Assembly: GCF_000745185.1 (NCBI RefSeq)
Contig: NZ_JQNJ01000001.1
Coordinates: 2,317,501-2,381,500 of the forward strand
Direction: 5' to 3'
From: Muricauda sp. MAR_2010_75
GTDB taxonomy: Bacteria > Bacteroidota > Bacteroidia > Flavobacteriales > Flavobacteriaceae
Length of the DNA stretch: 64,000 nucleotides
Positions 27,370 to 36,587 of this stretch are shown here, one piece after another. The notes under the pieces are model-generated. The model was not told the DNA's origin and did not search any database. It worked only from the letters and a program-made list of their open reading frames with translations. The stretch's first letter is position 1; each line of letters opens with the position of its first letter. The position numbers were made by a program, and so were the translations under genes.

Positions 27370-28314
27370 ATGACCGTTTGGATAATTTTTATTTCAGTAG
27401 TGGCACTCTTATTGGCTTTTGATTTGGGTGTTCTCAACAGAAAAGCTCATGCCATTTCACTGAAGGAAGCCACTGTTTGGAGCACGTTTTGGATAGGTTT
27501 GGGACTAGGATTTTCAATAGTGGTGTATTTTATCTACAAAAATGGATGGATAGGAAACCCCAACGCCCTCAACGCTTGGAATGCTACAATCAAATACATA
27601 ACGGGGTATCTGGTTGAATTGTCGTTGAGCATGGACAACATTTTTGTCATTGCCGTGATTTTCTCATCCTTTGCCATTCCAGAGAAATATCAGCATAGAG
27701 TACTTTTTTGGGGAATAGTGGGGGCAATCCTGTTTCGGATAACCGCTATTTATCTGGGAGTGGCCCTGCTGAAAAAGTTTTTTTGGATCACCTATATTTT
27801 TGGTGGATTTCTGGTATTCACGGCATTAAGGCTCTTACGGGCACATCAAAAAGTTTTTAATCCCAAAGATTCACTTGTGTTTCGATGGGTGAACATGATC
27901 GTTCCTGTTTCGCACACCATTGAATCGCAAAAATTCTTCATCAGAAAGAATGAAGTATTGATGGCCACTCCGCTTTTAGTGGCCTTGGTGGTGATTGAAT
28001 TTACGGACATCCTTTTTGCTTTGGACAGTATCCCAGCTGTATTGGGCATTACTTCGGATACATTTTTGGTGTTCAGTTCCAACATTTTGGCGGTTATGGG
28101 CCTTCGGTCCATCTATTTCTTTTTGAGTCACATGGTATCGCGATTCAAATATTTAAAGTATAGCCTTTCCGCTATTTTGTTCTTTGTTGGGATAAAATTG
28201 ATACTTTCCCATCATATTGAGTTGCCCGAGTGGGTTTCTTTGACTTTTATAGCAGTGGCTTTAGGCTTGGGAGTACTATTTTCATTGAAAAACAAAGAAG
28301 AATACCAGAATTGA
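27370..28314 (+). CDS. TerC/Alx family integral membrane protein
   Basis: A 314-residue inner-membrane protein with eight or nine hydrophobic helices. Conserved acidic clusters are present: SLSMDN (Asp89) and EFTDILFALDS (Asp213, Asp219). TerC/Alx proteins were named for tellurite resistance and alkaline response; members export manganese and help metallate secreted proteins. It has its own candidate -7 element, so it is probably not part of the TetR-controlled transcript, although it follows on the same strand. Confidence 0.93.
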   Translation: MTVWIIFISVVALLLAFDLGVLNRKAHAISLKEATVWSTFWIGLGLGFSIVVYFIYKNGWIGNPNALNAWNATIKYITGYLVELSLSMDNIFVIAVIFSSFAIPEKYQHRVLFWGIVGAILFRITAIYLGVALLKKFFWITYIFGGFLVFTALRLLRAHQKVFNPKDSLVFRWVNMIVPVSHTIESQKFFIRKNEVLMATPLLVALVVIEFTDILFALDSIPAVLGITSDTFLVFSSNILAVMGLRSIYFFLSHMVSRFKYLKYSLSAILFFVGIKLILSHHIELPEWVSLTFIAVALGLGVLFSLKNKEEYQN

Positions 28315-28319
28315 TTGGA

Positions 28320-29381
28320 CTACCAATCTTTAAGTCCCAACCCATAATTTTTGCTGGGTTTTAGGATTCCATTCTTTAGTTGGAGCAAATCCGAAAAAGG
28401 ATCATTTTTAAATTCCAAATGGCCGTCCAGATCAGCGTATTTCACGTTAGATCGAGACAAGGCAAAATGCAGTCCCGCAGAGATACCTAGACTGCATTCA
28501 TCCAAACAACCCACCATGGCTTCCAAATGGGCCGCTTTGGCTATGGTGTTCACGCGCATTCCTTCATGTATGCCGCCAACCTTCATCAGTTTAATGTTTA
28601 CCATATCAATTCGCTGATTTTTGGCCAATCGGAATGCATCCTTAACGGATTTTAAACTTTCATCCGCCATTATGGGCAGGTCAAGCGTGTTTTTAACCTC
28701 TCCTAGATACTTGTCGAGTAACGGTTTTGTAGGTTGCTCCAAGATTTCAATGTTCACATCCTTTACCGCATTATCAAAAGCCACGGTTTCATCAACAGAG
28801 TAGCCTTGGTTACCATCAAACCGAAGTTGTATTTTGGGGAACTGTTCCCGTATTTTTTGCAATTTTTCAATATCCTCTTCCAAGGAAAGCCCTCCCTTTA
28901 TTTTTAGAATAAAAAACCCTTGCCTTACATATTCTTCGGTCAGTTTTAGGGTTTCTTCCAAAGGAAGAATTCCAATGGTAATACTGGTTGCGATTTCATG
29001 CCGATACCCTCCCAAAAATTGATAGAGGGGTACTTGCATTTTCTTGGCGGAAATGTCCAAGAGAGCCATGTCAACCATGGCCAATGCCGATGATTTTTGG
29101 GGAAGTTGATGTGAAAGTTCCTCTAAAATCTGCGAAACCATAAAAGGATTCTTTCCCTTTAAAATAGGGATGATGCTATTTTGAATGTCATGCTCAACAT
29201 CCTCAGGTGATTCATGGGTAACGGTTATGTCCGGGGCCGCACAACCAAATCCAACGATAGGTCCGTCTGTTTCAATTTTGAGGATAAAATTGGTGGCTTT
29301 GGAAATTTCCTCATAAGCAATGGTATAGGGAATCAGGAGTTCCAGTTCCAAGCGTTCGTACCCAATATTGGTGATGATCAT
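28320..29381 (-). CDS. Enolase-superfamily epimerase (dipeptide epimerase or N-acyl-amino-acid racemase)
   Basis: A 353-residue member of the muconate lactonizing enzyme subgroup. Catalytic residues are all visible: KIK at 160-162, metal ligands Asp189 (DGNQGY), Glu215 (EQP) and Asp240 (DES), and the second base Lys264 (NIKLMK). This fits L-Ala-D/L-Glu epimerase, which recycles muropeptide dipeptides. The neighbouring DUF1611 gene instead suggests a DgcA-like N-acetyl-D-glutamate racemase. Its ATG overlaps the TGA of the DUF1611 gene by four bases, so the two are translationally coupled. Family placement is firm; the substrate is open. Confidence 0.88.
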   Translation of the reverse strand: MIITNIGYERLELELLIPYTIAYEEISKATNFILKIETDGPIVGFGCAAPDITVTHESPEDVEHDIQNSIIPILKGKNPFMVSQILEELSHQLPQKSSALAMVDMALLDISAKKMQVPLYQFLGGYRHEIATSITIGILPLEETLKLTEEYVRQGFFILKIKGGLSLEEDIEKLQKIREQFPKIQLRFDGNQGYSVDETVAFDNAVKDVNIEILEQPTKPLLDKYLGEVKNTLDLPIMADESLKSVKDAFRLAKNQRIDMVNIKLMKVGGIHEGMRVNTIAKAAHLEAMVGCLDECSLGISAGLHFALSRSNVKYADLDGHLEFKNDPFSDLLQLKNGILKPSKNYGLGLKDW

Positions 29382-30451
29382 GGTTTTATCTTGGTTTTGA
29401 GCAACGCAATAAGGTCTTGGGCACCGTGGGCCAAAACATCAAAAGTGGGTAACCCCGTTTCATTTTCCAGTGCTTTGCAGGCTGGAAGAATTTCAGAAGG
29501 TTCCATATTCTCATGGTTGACAGTTATGGCGATTACTTCTTTCCCAGAAATCACTTGAATGGCATTGATTTGCTCTTGGATGGAATGCATTTTGTATCCT
29601 GGAAAGCCATCATATTCCAACCGTTTTGGGGCATGTTGTAGAATGACGTAGTCAGGTCGGCCTGCGGCCAAAATCTCAAATCCACCGGGGTAGGCAGGGT
29701 TCATTAAACTACCTTGTCCTTCAATGACAATAACATCTGGCTTTTCGTTGCGATAGGCACTGACCACGGCGTTTTCAATCTCCCCCGATACAAAATCATT
29801 GATACAGCTGTCCATGATCATACTGTATTTGGCGCCCTGCATCCAAGCGGTTTGTCCTGTCCCAATCATTTCCGCTTTATATCCAGCATCTCGAAATCCA
29901 TGCACCACAAACCACGAAGTGGTTCGTTTGCCCAAAGCGGAATCTGTTCCCAAAACCGCCAATTTTAGGCAATCCACCTGTTCAATATCACCAGTAAAGA
30001 AATGAAGCTTATCCCGGTCCGGGGTTTTCCGAACATCCCTGATCGTACAGTTATTTTCCTTGGCCAGTTGTACCAATTCTGGGTCGTTGGTCAGGAAATC
30101 GTGAAGGCCACTGTCCACATTCCAGCCCAGTTGCAACGCTTTTTTAATAGTTTCCTTGGCAATTTTTGGCAAACGTCCACCATCTGGTGCGAGTCCAATG
30201 ACCAAATAATCTGGGGTTAGATTGTTGGTGGATAAGGTTTGGACAGCTTCTTCAATGGTTGAAAATAGGGGAATACCGTTAGGCTTACCATCCAATACCC
30301 TTCCGGCATCTTCACCTAAATAGGTACTGTCCAAAACGCCGACTACCTTATACCTTTCTGTGAAGCGAACGAGTCCGTGCGCTGTTTTTCCGTTGGGGGT
30401 GTTGAACGCTCCTTCGCAATACACCAAAGCCTTTCCGTCAATTTTTTTCAT
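29378..30451 (-). CDS. DUF1611 family P-loop protein (DgcN-like)
   Basis: A 357-residue protein with an N-terminal Rossmann-like half (VVGVLDSTYLGEDAG) and a C-terminal P-loop half with the variant Walker A motif GTDSALGKRTT at residues 168-178. Members of this family were recently described, as I recall, as D-glutamate N-acetyltransferases (DgcN) working with a DgcA racemase to feed D-Glu into metabolism; others are uncharacterised. I used the ATG at 30451 rather than TTG at 30460; it starts five bases after the stop of the PLP enzyme gene. The epimerase gene follows with a four-base overlap. Confidence 0.85.
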   Translation of the reverse strand: MKKIDGKALVYCEGAFNTPNGKTAHGLVRFTERYKVVGVLDSTYLGEDAGRVLDGKPNGIPLFSTIEEAVQTLSTNNLTPDYLVIGLAPDGGRLPKIAKETIKKALQLGWNVDSGLHDFLTNDPELVQLAKENNCTIRDVRKTPDRDKLHFFTGDIEQVDCLKLAVLGTDSALGKRTTSWFVVHGFRDAGYKAEMIGTGQTAWMQGAKYSMIMDSCINDFVSGEIENAVVSAYRNEKPDVIVIEGQGSLMNPAYPGGFEILAAGRPDYVILQHAPKRLEYDGFPGYKMHSIQEQINAIQVISGKEVIAITVNHENMEPSEILPACKALENETGLPTFDVLAHGAQDLIALLKTKIKP

Positions 30452-30456
30452 AAGTT

Positions 30457-31518
30457 TCAATATTTGGCAGTGAGCACGGCAACAAACCGATTGGGTTCAA
30501 AATTCATTTTTTCATCCAGTTCCAAAAGAGCGATTAATCCAGCGGTAGAAGCCGGTAGAATCCGTAGCCCTTCTTTTTTGAGCAACAGTGTGCTCATATC
30601 CCGCATTTTTTTGTCACTGATGTTGAATGCCTCACCCTTGGATTGCAGCAACGCGTATAGTGCTTCTTCCCCATCAAAGCTGTGCCAATTGATGAGCGGT
30701 TCATTGTATTTGGTCTCTTTTACTTTCTCGGGTTGAAGGTCCTGACAATGGTCCAGCCCTTTTTTAAACGATTGGATAATCGGATTTTTATGGGTGGATG
30801 AGGCCGCGATCATTTTTGGAATCTTGGAGGTTTTTCCCCGTTTGTACAGGCTGGCAAACCCTCGATAGATTCCTGCCAAGAGTGTTCCGTTGGATACGGG
30901 AACAGCACAGTATTCAGGGGCGTCGCCTAGGTCGTCCACAATTTCGGTGGCGATTTGGGCATAGGAGGCAATCTGAAGGGGCGTGTTTGCACCTCCGGGA
31001 TTGGCATCGTACCATTCGTGTTCCACAGCCATTTCACTTACTTTGGTCACTACATCCTCATAGCTTCCATCAATCCTCATGATGTTGGCTGAGAGGGATT
31101 CCATTTCCTTGATACGTTCGGTATGGTAACTGGAGGGAATGGCAATGATACATTCCAAACCTGCCAAATCCGCAGCCAGGGCCACAGCAACCCCATAATT
31201 TCCACAAGTAGCCAAGCTGATGGTGCTGAACCCACGTCTGAGGGCATCATACACTTGGGCAAAGGCAATTCGGTCTTTTTGGGTGCCCGAGGGATTGTCC
31301 CCTTCATATTTGATGTAAAGCTGACGAATGTCAAATTCGCGTTCCAGAGATTTGGCCCGGGTCATTGCGGTATCGCCCACCTCTATATTGATGATATCCT
31401 CAAAACTTTCCAACCGATCCACCAAGGATTTGCTTTTGTCCTTAACAAAGGCACTGAGTTCCTTGGTTTCGGAGGAGACTTTAAGTTCAGCTGTTTTAAC
31501 ACCGTCAATCAGATTCAT
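30457..31518 (-). CDS. PLP-dependent enzyme, threonine synthase-like
   Basis: A 353-residue fold-type II PLP enzyme. The probable Schiff-base Lys81 lies in YEGDNPSGTQKDR, the characteristic threonine synthase-type pattern (NPTGSFKDR), and the substrate loop reads ATCGNYGVAVALA. It is shorter than standard ThrC, and the operon context (DUF1611, epimerase) argues against plain threonine synthesis. An amino acid lyase, dehydratase or racemase acting on a D-amino acid or peptide-derived product is possible. It is the first gene of the three-gene operon. Confidence 0.82.
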   Translation of the reverse strand: MNLIDGVKTAELKVSSETKELSAFVKDKSKSLVDRLESFEDIINIEVGDTAMTRAKSLEREFDIRQLYIKYEGDNPSGTQKDRIAFAQVYDALRRGFSTISLATCGNYGVAVALAADLAGLECIIAIPSSYHTERIKEMESLSANIMRIDGSYEDVVTKVSEMAVEHEWYDANPGGANTPLQIASYAQIATEIVDDLGDAPEYCAVPVSNGTLLAGIYRGFASLYKRGKTSKIPKMIAASSTHKNPIIQSFKKGLDHCQDLQPEKVKETKYNEPLINWHSFDGEEALYALLQSKGEAFNISDKKMRDMSTLLLKKEGLRILPASTAGLIALLELDEKMNFEPNRFVAVLTAKY

Positions 31519-31597
31519 ACCATCTTGTTCGAATGGACTAAAGGTATTGTTTTATAGTATTTTTTGGAAAGTGGAATAATAAATTTATATACAAAAG

Positions 31598-31625
31598 AAA
31601 AACCCCCGTGAAAACAGGGGTTTTT
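31598..31625. terminator. Bidirectional-type terminator before the PLP operon
   Basis: AACCCCC and GGGGTTTTT pair around a short loop, with an A run before and a T run after. It ends one base before the partial copy of the tRNA-Leu 3' end at 31626. The 31519-31794 stretch holds no gene: it contains this terminator, the tRNA-like fragment and two further hairpins. Confidence 0.8.
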
Positions 31626-31640
31626 GTACTCGAGGCGGGA
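31626..31640 (-). pseudogene. Fragment copy of the tRNA-Leu 3' end
   Basis: GTACTCGAGGCGGGA is identical to 31794-31808, the 3' acceptor and T-arm end of tRNA-Leu, 168 bases away. Beyond it the similarity is lost apart from scattered bases. Like the intact gene, it is followed on the minus strand by a terminator. It may be the remnant of a second tRNA-Leu gene or of an attachment-site duplication left by an integrative element. Confidence 0.6.
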
Positions 31641-31687
31641 ATTACCTTCGGTGAGTCCCGTTGAGCACTATTGGAAATAAATGCCAA

Positions 31688-31710
31688 AGGCCTATTCGGC
31701 CTGTTTTTTT
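31688..31710 (+). terminator. Orphan plus-strand terminator-like hairpin
   Basis: AGGCC (31688-31692) and GGCCT (31698-31702) pair around TATTC and are followed by G and eight T. It is oriented for plus-strand transcription, although no plus-strand gene lies upstream, so it may protect the tRNA genes from antisense reading or be a relic. Confidence 0.5.
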
Positions 31711-31758
31711 TGTTTGTTCACCTTGCAAAAAGAAACTTTCCGCAACGTTTACAAACAA

Positions 31759-31786
31759 AAAAGCCGAATCGAAAGATTCGGCTTTT
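31759..31786 (-). terminator. Terminator of tRNA-Leu
   Basis: On the minus strand AGCCGAATC pairs with GATTCGGCT around TTTC, followed by a T run. It starts a few bases after the tRNA-Leu 3' end. Confidence 0.85.
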
Positions 31787-31794
31787 GCATCAAG

Positions 31795-31879
31795 TACTCG
31801 AGGCGGGACTTGAACCCGCACGGGCAAAATGCCCACAGGATTTTAAGTCCGGCGTGTCTACCAATTCCACCACTCGAGC
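31795..31879 (-). tRNA. tRNA-Leu, anticodon TAA
   Basis: An 85-base class II tRNA. The acceptor arms GCTCGAG and CTCGAGT pair with one G-U, followed by discriminator A. The anticodon loop CTTAAAA gives TAA, reading UUA leucine codons. A long variable arm (TGGGCATTTTGCCCG) and the T-arm GCGGGTTCAAGTCCCGC are visible. CCA is not encoded. It lies downstream of tRNA-Gly but has its own terminator on each side. Confidence 0.95.
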
Positions 31880-31892
31880 AGGACTTAAACAA

Positions 31893-31916
31893 AAAAACGC
31901 TGGCAAGCAGCGTTTT
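31893..31916 (-). terminator. Terminator of tRNA-Gly
   Basis: On the minus strand AACGCTG pairs with CAGCGTT around CTTGC and is followed by a T run, directly after the tRNA-Gly 3' end and before tRNA-Leu. The two tRNA genes may therefore be separate transcription units. Confidence 0.8.
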
Positions 31917-31917
31917 G

Positions 31918-31990
31918 AGCGAAAAACGGGATTCGAACCCGCGACCTCCACCTTGGCAAGGTGATGCTCTACCAACTGAGCTATTTTCGC
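31918..31990 (-). tRNA. tRNA-Gly, anticodon GCC
   Basis: A 73-base tRNA. Acceptor GCGAAAA pairs with TTTTCGC, with discriminator T. The D-arm is GCTCAGTTGGTAGAGC, the anticodon loop contains GCC (reading GGU and GGC), and the T-loop is GGTTCGAATCC. CCA is not encoded. Confidence 0.95.
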
Positions 31991-32105
31991 ATTTTAAAGA
32001 ACCAACACTTTTTTCGAGTGCGGATGCAAATTTAAAACATTTCTTTAAAATGTAAAGGGTTTTCGGAAAAATATGGATCATCCCCAAATTTCTATACCAT
32101 TTGGT

Positions 32106-32849
32106 TTAGGGCTCCTTTTTTTTCATGATTTTATCCTTGAGTACACGTTCTTGTACTAGTTTCCGATAATTTCGGCTTACGGGGATTTGGTGACCGTGTT
32201 CCAAAACCAATTCATGGTTTTCCAAGGTCTGTATTTTAGATATGGGCACAATATAGCTCTTGTGTACCCGCACAAATTCCAATGGGTCCAAATTTTCCTC
32301 AACGATCTTTAAGGGCATTAAAGACATATGTTTATCTGCAATGGTCTGGATAAGGACATAGTTTTCCAAGGCCTTTACAAAAAGGATTTCTGTAGGGACT
32401 ATTTTTTGATATTTACCATCGCATTTTACAAAAAAGTAAGACTCTTCCTTGGGTTTCTCAGTGGTTTCCACAGTACCATTCTTTAATCTGTGGTATTCGC
32501 AAGCCTTGCTTATTGCTTTAAAAAACCGATTAAAGGTGATGGGTTTAAGCAGGTAATCCATCACATCGAACGCAAAACCTTCTAAGGCATAATTGGGATA
32601 GGCCGTAGTAATGATGACCATGGGAAGGTCCGAACGTACCTTTAGGAAATCCAAACCGGTTAAAAAGGGCATTTGAATATCCAAAAATATTAAGTCAACA
32701 GCATGTTGTACCAACTGCTGGTCCAACTCCAAGGCATTTTCCGAAGTACAGACCAGTTCCAGATGGTCCACTACTTGAATGTACTCTTCAAGTATACCTC
32801 TGGCCAACGGCTCATCATCTACAATTATGCAGTTTAGTTTTTCTGCCAT
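32106..32849 (-). CDS. LytTR family DNA-binding response regulator
   Basis: A 247-residue regulator. The receiver domain (about residues 4-120) shows acidic VDDE, phospho-acceptor Asp57 in IFLDIQMP, the conserved ITTAYPNYALEGF block and switch Lys in LLKPI. The LytTR DNA-binding domain follows (about 140-240; HKSYIVP, LEHGHQIPVSRNY). The gene overlaps its kinase by 16 bases, so they are translated together. A candidate target is the TonB receptor gene just beyond the kinase, where a 10-base direct repeat occurs with the two-turn spacing used by this class. Confidence 0.93.
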   Translation of the reverse strand: MAEKLNCIIVDDEPLARGILEEYIQVVDHLELVCTSENALELDQQLVQHAVDLIFLDIQMPFLTGLDFLKVRSDLPMVIITTAYPNYALEGFAFDVMDYLLKPITFNRFFKAISKACEYHRLKNGTVETTEKPKEESYFFVKCDGKYQKIVPTEILFVKALENYVLIQTIADKHMSLMPLKIVEENLDPLEFVRVHKSYIVPISKIQTLENHELVLEHGHQIPVSRNYRKLVQERVLKDKIMKKKEP

Positions 32850-33943
32850 TCCAATTTCAATATTACGGAAAACCTATCGTTTTGGTCTTCAATAGCTAAG
32901 GAGTGTGATTCGGGATAGAGCAATTTGAGCCTTCGACTTACGTTTTTGAGTCCAATGCCACTTGACTCCGAGACATCCTTGGAAGGTTGACCATTTACAC
33001 TTTTACTATTGATAATGTTCAATTGCAGTAATCTGTCATTGGCTTCCAACTCCATTTGAATAAAATTTTGCTGCCCTTTTCCCTTGGAAACGTGTTTAAA
33101 GGCATTTTCGATGAACGGGATAAGGATAAAAGGAGCAATGGTTTTCTTTTGGGTGGTATGGTTTTGAATATCAAACTGCATCGTGGTATGTCCTTGGTCC
33201 AAACGTAATTTTTCCAAATCGACAAAATTCTCAATAAAATCCAACTCCTTGTCCAACACAATTTTTTCATCATTGCATTCGTAGAGTTGGTACCGAAGCA
33301 TGTCCGAAAAATTGGCCAAGGATTCCGAAGCCAGATCAGGATTTTTGTGGATAAGGGCAAAAATCGAGTTGATGGTATTGAACAAAAAGTGGGGATTGAT
33401 CTGCGATTTAAGGTACTTGAGCTCGGTTTCTAGATGCTCTTTTTCCAAGCGAAGCCTCTTTTTTTCGGTTTGAAGCCAATTCTTGCCCAATTTAATGCTC
33501 ATGGCCAAGGTCATACTGGCCACGGTTGAAGGGAGAGCCCAAACAAAATAGATTTTGGAAACCTGATTGGGATACACCCCGAAGAGTTCAAACAAGGTTT
33601 TTCCTGAGGTCAAGGTGGCAAAAAAATAGCCGCTAGTGATAAAGGCATTACAGACCAAGATAGTGCCCAGAACGGCCAAAACATAGCTGAAGTAACGCCC
33701 CACATAGAGCAGCTTTGGGATAAGATAATACAGATTAAAATAGACTCCGATAAGCTGGAAGATTACATAGAAGTAAAATTTCGGCGAAGAATCACTGTAT
33801 CGCAAATAGTCATAAACTTCTGAAAGACTCCCAATATTAATGGTGAGCCACACCAAATGATACCCCAACCAAAAGGGGATATGATAGAGTTTGTATTTTA
33901 ATATAAAATCCTTAAAACGGTCGTAATTCATCAAAATAGTCAT
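32834..33943 (-). CDS. LytS-type sensor histidine kinase
   Basis: About 369 residues. Four hydrophobic segments (about residues 20-38, 57-78, 85-108, 130-150) form a membrane-embedded input domain without a large periplasmic sensor. A short coiled coil leads to the His_kinase domain, with the phospho-accepting His in LKSQINPHFLFNTINSIF and the N-box FIENAFKHVSKG. I chose the ATG at 33943; one at 33931 is also possible, and the TTG at 33958 is less likely. Lacking an extracytoplasmic domain, it probably senses the membrane or a lipid-soluble cue. It is divergent from the TonB receptor gene. Confidence 0.9.
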   Translation of the reverse strand: MTILMNYDRFKDFILKYKLYHIPFWLGYHLVWLTINIGSLSEVYDYLRYSDSSPKFYFYVIFQLIGVYFNLYYLIPKLLYVGRYFSYVLAVLGTILVCNAFITSGYFFATLTSGKTLFELFGVYPNQVSKIYFVWALPSTVASMTLAMSIKLGKNWLQTEKKRLRLEKEHLETELKYLKSQINPHFLFNTINSIFALIHKNPDLASESLANFSDMLRYQLYECNDEKIVLDKELDFIENFVDLEKLRLDQGHTTMQFDIQNHTTQKKTIAPFILIPFIENAFKHVSKGKGQQNFIQMELEANDRLLQLNIINSKSVNGQPSKDVSESSGIGLKNVSRRLKLLYPESHSLAIEDQNDRFSVILKLEWQKN

Positions 33944-34053
33944 GCAATAACAGTACAAGTTATTGTTTTTGCCGATGGGTTCGCGGCAAATTGACGTTCG
34001 GTCTTGAATAATTGATGAGTGACCTGATTTTACACAGAAAAAGGTTTATGACT

Positions 34054-34084
34054 CATTGTCAATCTTTTGGAACCCATTGTCAAT
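34054..34084 (+). promoter_or_regulatory. 10-base direct repeat at 21-base spacing before the TonB receptor
   Basis: CATTGTCAAT occurs at 34054-34063 and 34075-34084, exactly 21 bases apart, so both copies face the same side of the helix. LytTR response regulators bind such tandem sites, and one is encoded in the divergent pair. The copies end 58 bases before the receptor start codon. Confidence 0.55.
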
Positions 34085-34142
34085 ATCATTTTAGTCACGG
34101 TTGAAAGCAAACTTCATTTGGAAGAACATTCAAACAATCCAA

Positions 34143-36587
34143 ATGAAAAAAGCTAAAGCCCAACTGTTTCTCTTTCTACTCTTTGGAATGGGAATGACCT
34201 TTGTTCATGGGCAGATTCAAGGTAAAATAATGGACAGTAATGGTGAACCAGTGCCTTTTGCCAATGTAGTACTCTACCAAACGGTGGATACCACTTTGGT
34301 TACAGGGACTATTACTAATGATGAGGGCAATTTTTCCCTACTTCCCGAAAAAGAAGGTGATTTTTTGGTTCGAATCAGCAATCTAGGCTATGCTGATAGC
34401 CATACTCCTATCACTGTGAATTCATCATCTGAGGTATACAATTTAGGAACATTATTCCTTGAAGAGGCGTTCAACGAGTTGGATGAGGTGGTTTTGGCTG
34501 CAAAGAAAAATATTATTCAACGTACCCCGGAAGGGCAGGTAATCAACGTACAGAGCAGTGTCATGACCAAAGGGAGCAATGCCCTACAGGTTTTGGAACG
34601 GGTTCCGGGGGTCATTTTGGACCGACGAAACAATCAATTTACCATGAATGGACAAAGTGGGGTGACGGTCATGTTCAATGGCCGAAGAATGCCGATGTCC
34701 ATGGAAGATGTTATGGCTCTTTTGGAGAGTACCTTGGCGGACAACATTGAAAAAGTGGAACTGATTACATCGCCCACGGCCAAATACGATGCCGATGGTG
34801 GGGCGGGCATCATCAATATTGTGTTCAAAAATGATGTGGATACTGGCGACCAACTCAATTTTAGCGGAAGTCTGGGGTATGGCTATCGTGAAAAGGCCAG
34901 TACCTCCTTGAACTATGCATATGGCAGGGAAAATTTTCGGTTTAATCTGGGATATTCGGTATTCCATGACCATGGTAAAAACGGTTTTGAAGGTTCGGGC
35001 ACCAGTAACAGTCCTATTTTTGATGCCTTCAGCCAGACCGATTTTTCCACCTATTTTGATTACAGCAACAATTCCCACACTATTAATTTAGGTTCGGGGT
35101 ATCAGTTGGATTCCAAAACGGAGATAGGAGGAGAGCTTTCCCTTTCCTTGGCGAAAAATCACTCCATATCCGATGTGAATAACCGGAGAACCATTGAAGG
35201 ACAGGATTTTTTTAGATCGCATTTGGTTACCTCGGGAACCACCCAAAAAAACAATCTCATCTCATCGCTTTATGTGACCCGGAAGTTTTCTGAACGCTCA
35301 AACATCAATGTGGATATCGGGTACCTCACCTATAAAAATGACAGTCCCGCCTTAACCCAAAGTGAGTATTTTGATGCCAATGACGACCCTGTCGTTCCAG
35401 AAAATGAGGTTTTTACGGATGGGAACCGGGGTGCCAGTGAATCCGCCATCCGATTGGGGGTGGCCAAGGTGGATTATGCGCTAAAGATCAGCGACAATTT
35501 GGAGACCGAATTTGGAGTTAAGGGTAGCTATTCCACCAATACCAACGACAGCAAAATTGAAACCAATTTCGATGGGGTCTGGGAAGTGGATCCCCGTTCC
35601 CAAAGTCGTATTGAAAGCGAGGAAAAATTATGGGCAGCCTATGGACAGTTTCGACTTGCATTGGGTGAAAAATCAAAAATCAATGCAGGTCTACGGTATG
35701 AAGATTGGAAACGTACTTTGACCACGGCGGAGGATGACTTCGTCATTCAGCAATTTTTCCCTTCATTTTCGTATCAGTATGCCCTGACTGAAAATCAAAA
35801 TGTAAACTTTAATTATCATAAGCGTATTAGCAGGCCAGTTTATTCCGATTTGGTCACCAGCTTATATTACAATGACCCCACTGCCATTTTTACGGGGAAT
35901 CCGCTGTTGAAGCCCAGCATCACGAACACGTTGCAATTGGAGTATGTAAAGAATGGTTTCAGCGCAGGGTTGTCCTATCAAAAAGAGACCAATCCGATTA
36001 TTCGCTATCAGTTGACTTCCACACCGCAGAACGATATCTTGGTAGTATCGCCCCAAAATGCAGATTACCAAAAAAGTTTGAACTTATTCTTGAACCTTCC
36101 CGTGCAATGGGCTCGTTGGGCCAAACTGAATCTGTCCACAACTTCGGCCATCCGGGATTATCACATTTCCTATAACCCAGAGCCTAAGGGAAAAACCTAT
36201 TTCTACCAAAGTCTGAATTTTACACAAACCTTTCAACTGCCCTGGGAGATGGACATGGAATTTTCGGGATGGTACAATTTTGACCATTATAACGGCACCA
36301 ACTTCACTGAGGGCTTTGGGATGGTCAATTTTGGCTTGTCCAAACAGTTCAAAAAGAATTGGGGTACATTGCAGTTTAGTGTTACAGACTTATTCAAATC
36401 CTTGGATATTGATACGCACATCAGCGGGATGGCCCCCATTGTTTTTGATATTGATACCCGTTCGCGATACCGCGATGAATCTGCATTTACCCGGATTTTT
36501 AGGATTACCTATACCCGAAGTTTTGGTGGTAACGGCAACAAATCCTCCCGAAATTTGGAAAAAGAAGAGTTTCGCAGGGTAGATTAG
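34143..36587 (+). CDS. TonB-dependent receptor family outer-membrane protein
   Basis: About 814 residues. In order: signal peptide (ending FVHGQ, about residue 24); carboxypeptidase regulatory-like domain (about 25-100, with [17 protein letters not shown]); a TonB plug (about 115-225, with [37 protein letters not shown]); and a 22-strand-type barrel of the outer membrane beta-barrel family 2 type. No SusD partner is adjacent, so the substrate is more likely a peptide, metal chelate or signal than a glycan. I chose the ATG at 34143 over the TTG at 34101 because the signal peptide begins there. Its stop overlaps the stop of convergent mutS. Confidence 0.9.
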   Translation: MKKAKAQLFLFLLFGMGMTFVHGQIQGKIMDSNGEPVPFANVVLYQTVDTTLVTGTITNDEGNFSLLPEKEGDFLVRISNLGYADSHTPITVNSSSEVYNLGTLFLEEAFNELDEVVLAAKKNIIQRTPEGQVINVQSSVMTKGSNALQVLERVPGVILDRRNNQFTMNGQSGVTVMFNGRRMPMSMEDVMALLESTLADNIEKVELITSPTAKYDADGGAGIINIVFKNDVDTGDQLNFSGSLGYGYREKASTSLNYAYGRENFRFNLGYSVFHDHGKNGFEGSGTSNSPIFDAFSQTDFSTYFDYSNNSHTINLGSGYQLDSKTEIGGELSLSLAKNHSISDVNNRRTIEGQDFFRSHLVTSGTTQKNNLISSLYVTRKFSERSNINVDIGYLTYKNDSPALTQSEYFDANDDPVVPENEVFTDGNRGASESAIRLGVAKVDYALKISDNLETEFGVKGSYSTNTNDSKIETNFDGVWEVDPRSQSRIESEEKLWAAYGQFRLALGEKSKINAGLRYEDWKRTLTTAEDDFVIQQFFPSFSYQYALTENQNVNFNYHKRISRPVYSDLVTSLYYNDPTAIFTGNPLLKPSITNTLQLEYVKNGFSAGLSYQKETNPIIRYQLTSTPQNDILVVSPQNADYQKSLNLFLNLPVQWARWAKLNLSTTSAIRDYHISYNPEPKGKTYFYQSLNFTQTFQLPWEMDMEFSGWYNFDHYNGTNFTEGFGMVNFGLSKQFKKNWGTLQFSVTDLFKSLDIDTHISGMAPIVFDIDTRSRYRDESAFTRIFRITYTRSFGGNGNKSSRNLEKEEFRRVD

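Noticed and set aside
31671..32087. Open frames on both strands of up to 124 codons
   Set aside because: They run through the two tRNA genes and their terminators, which fully explain the sequence.
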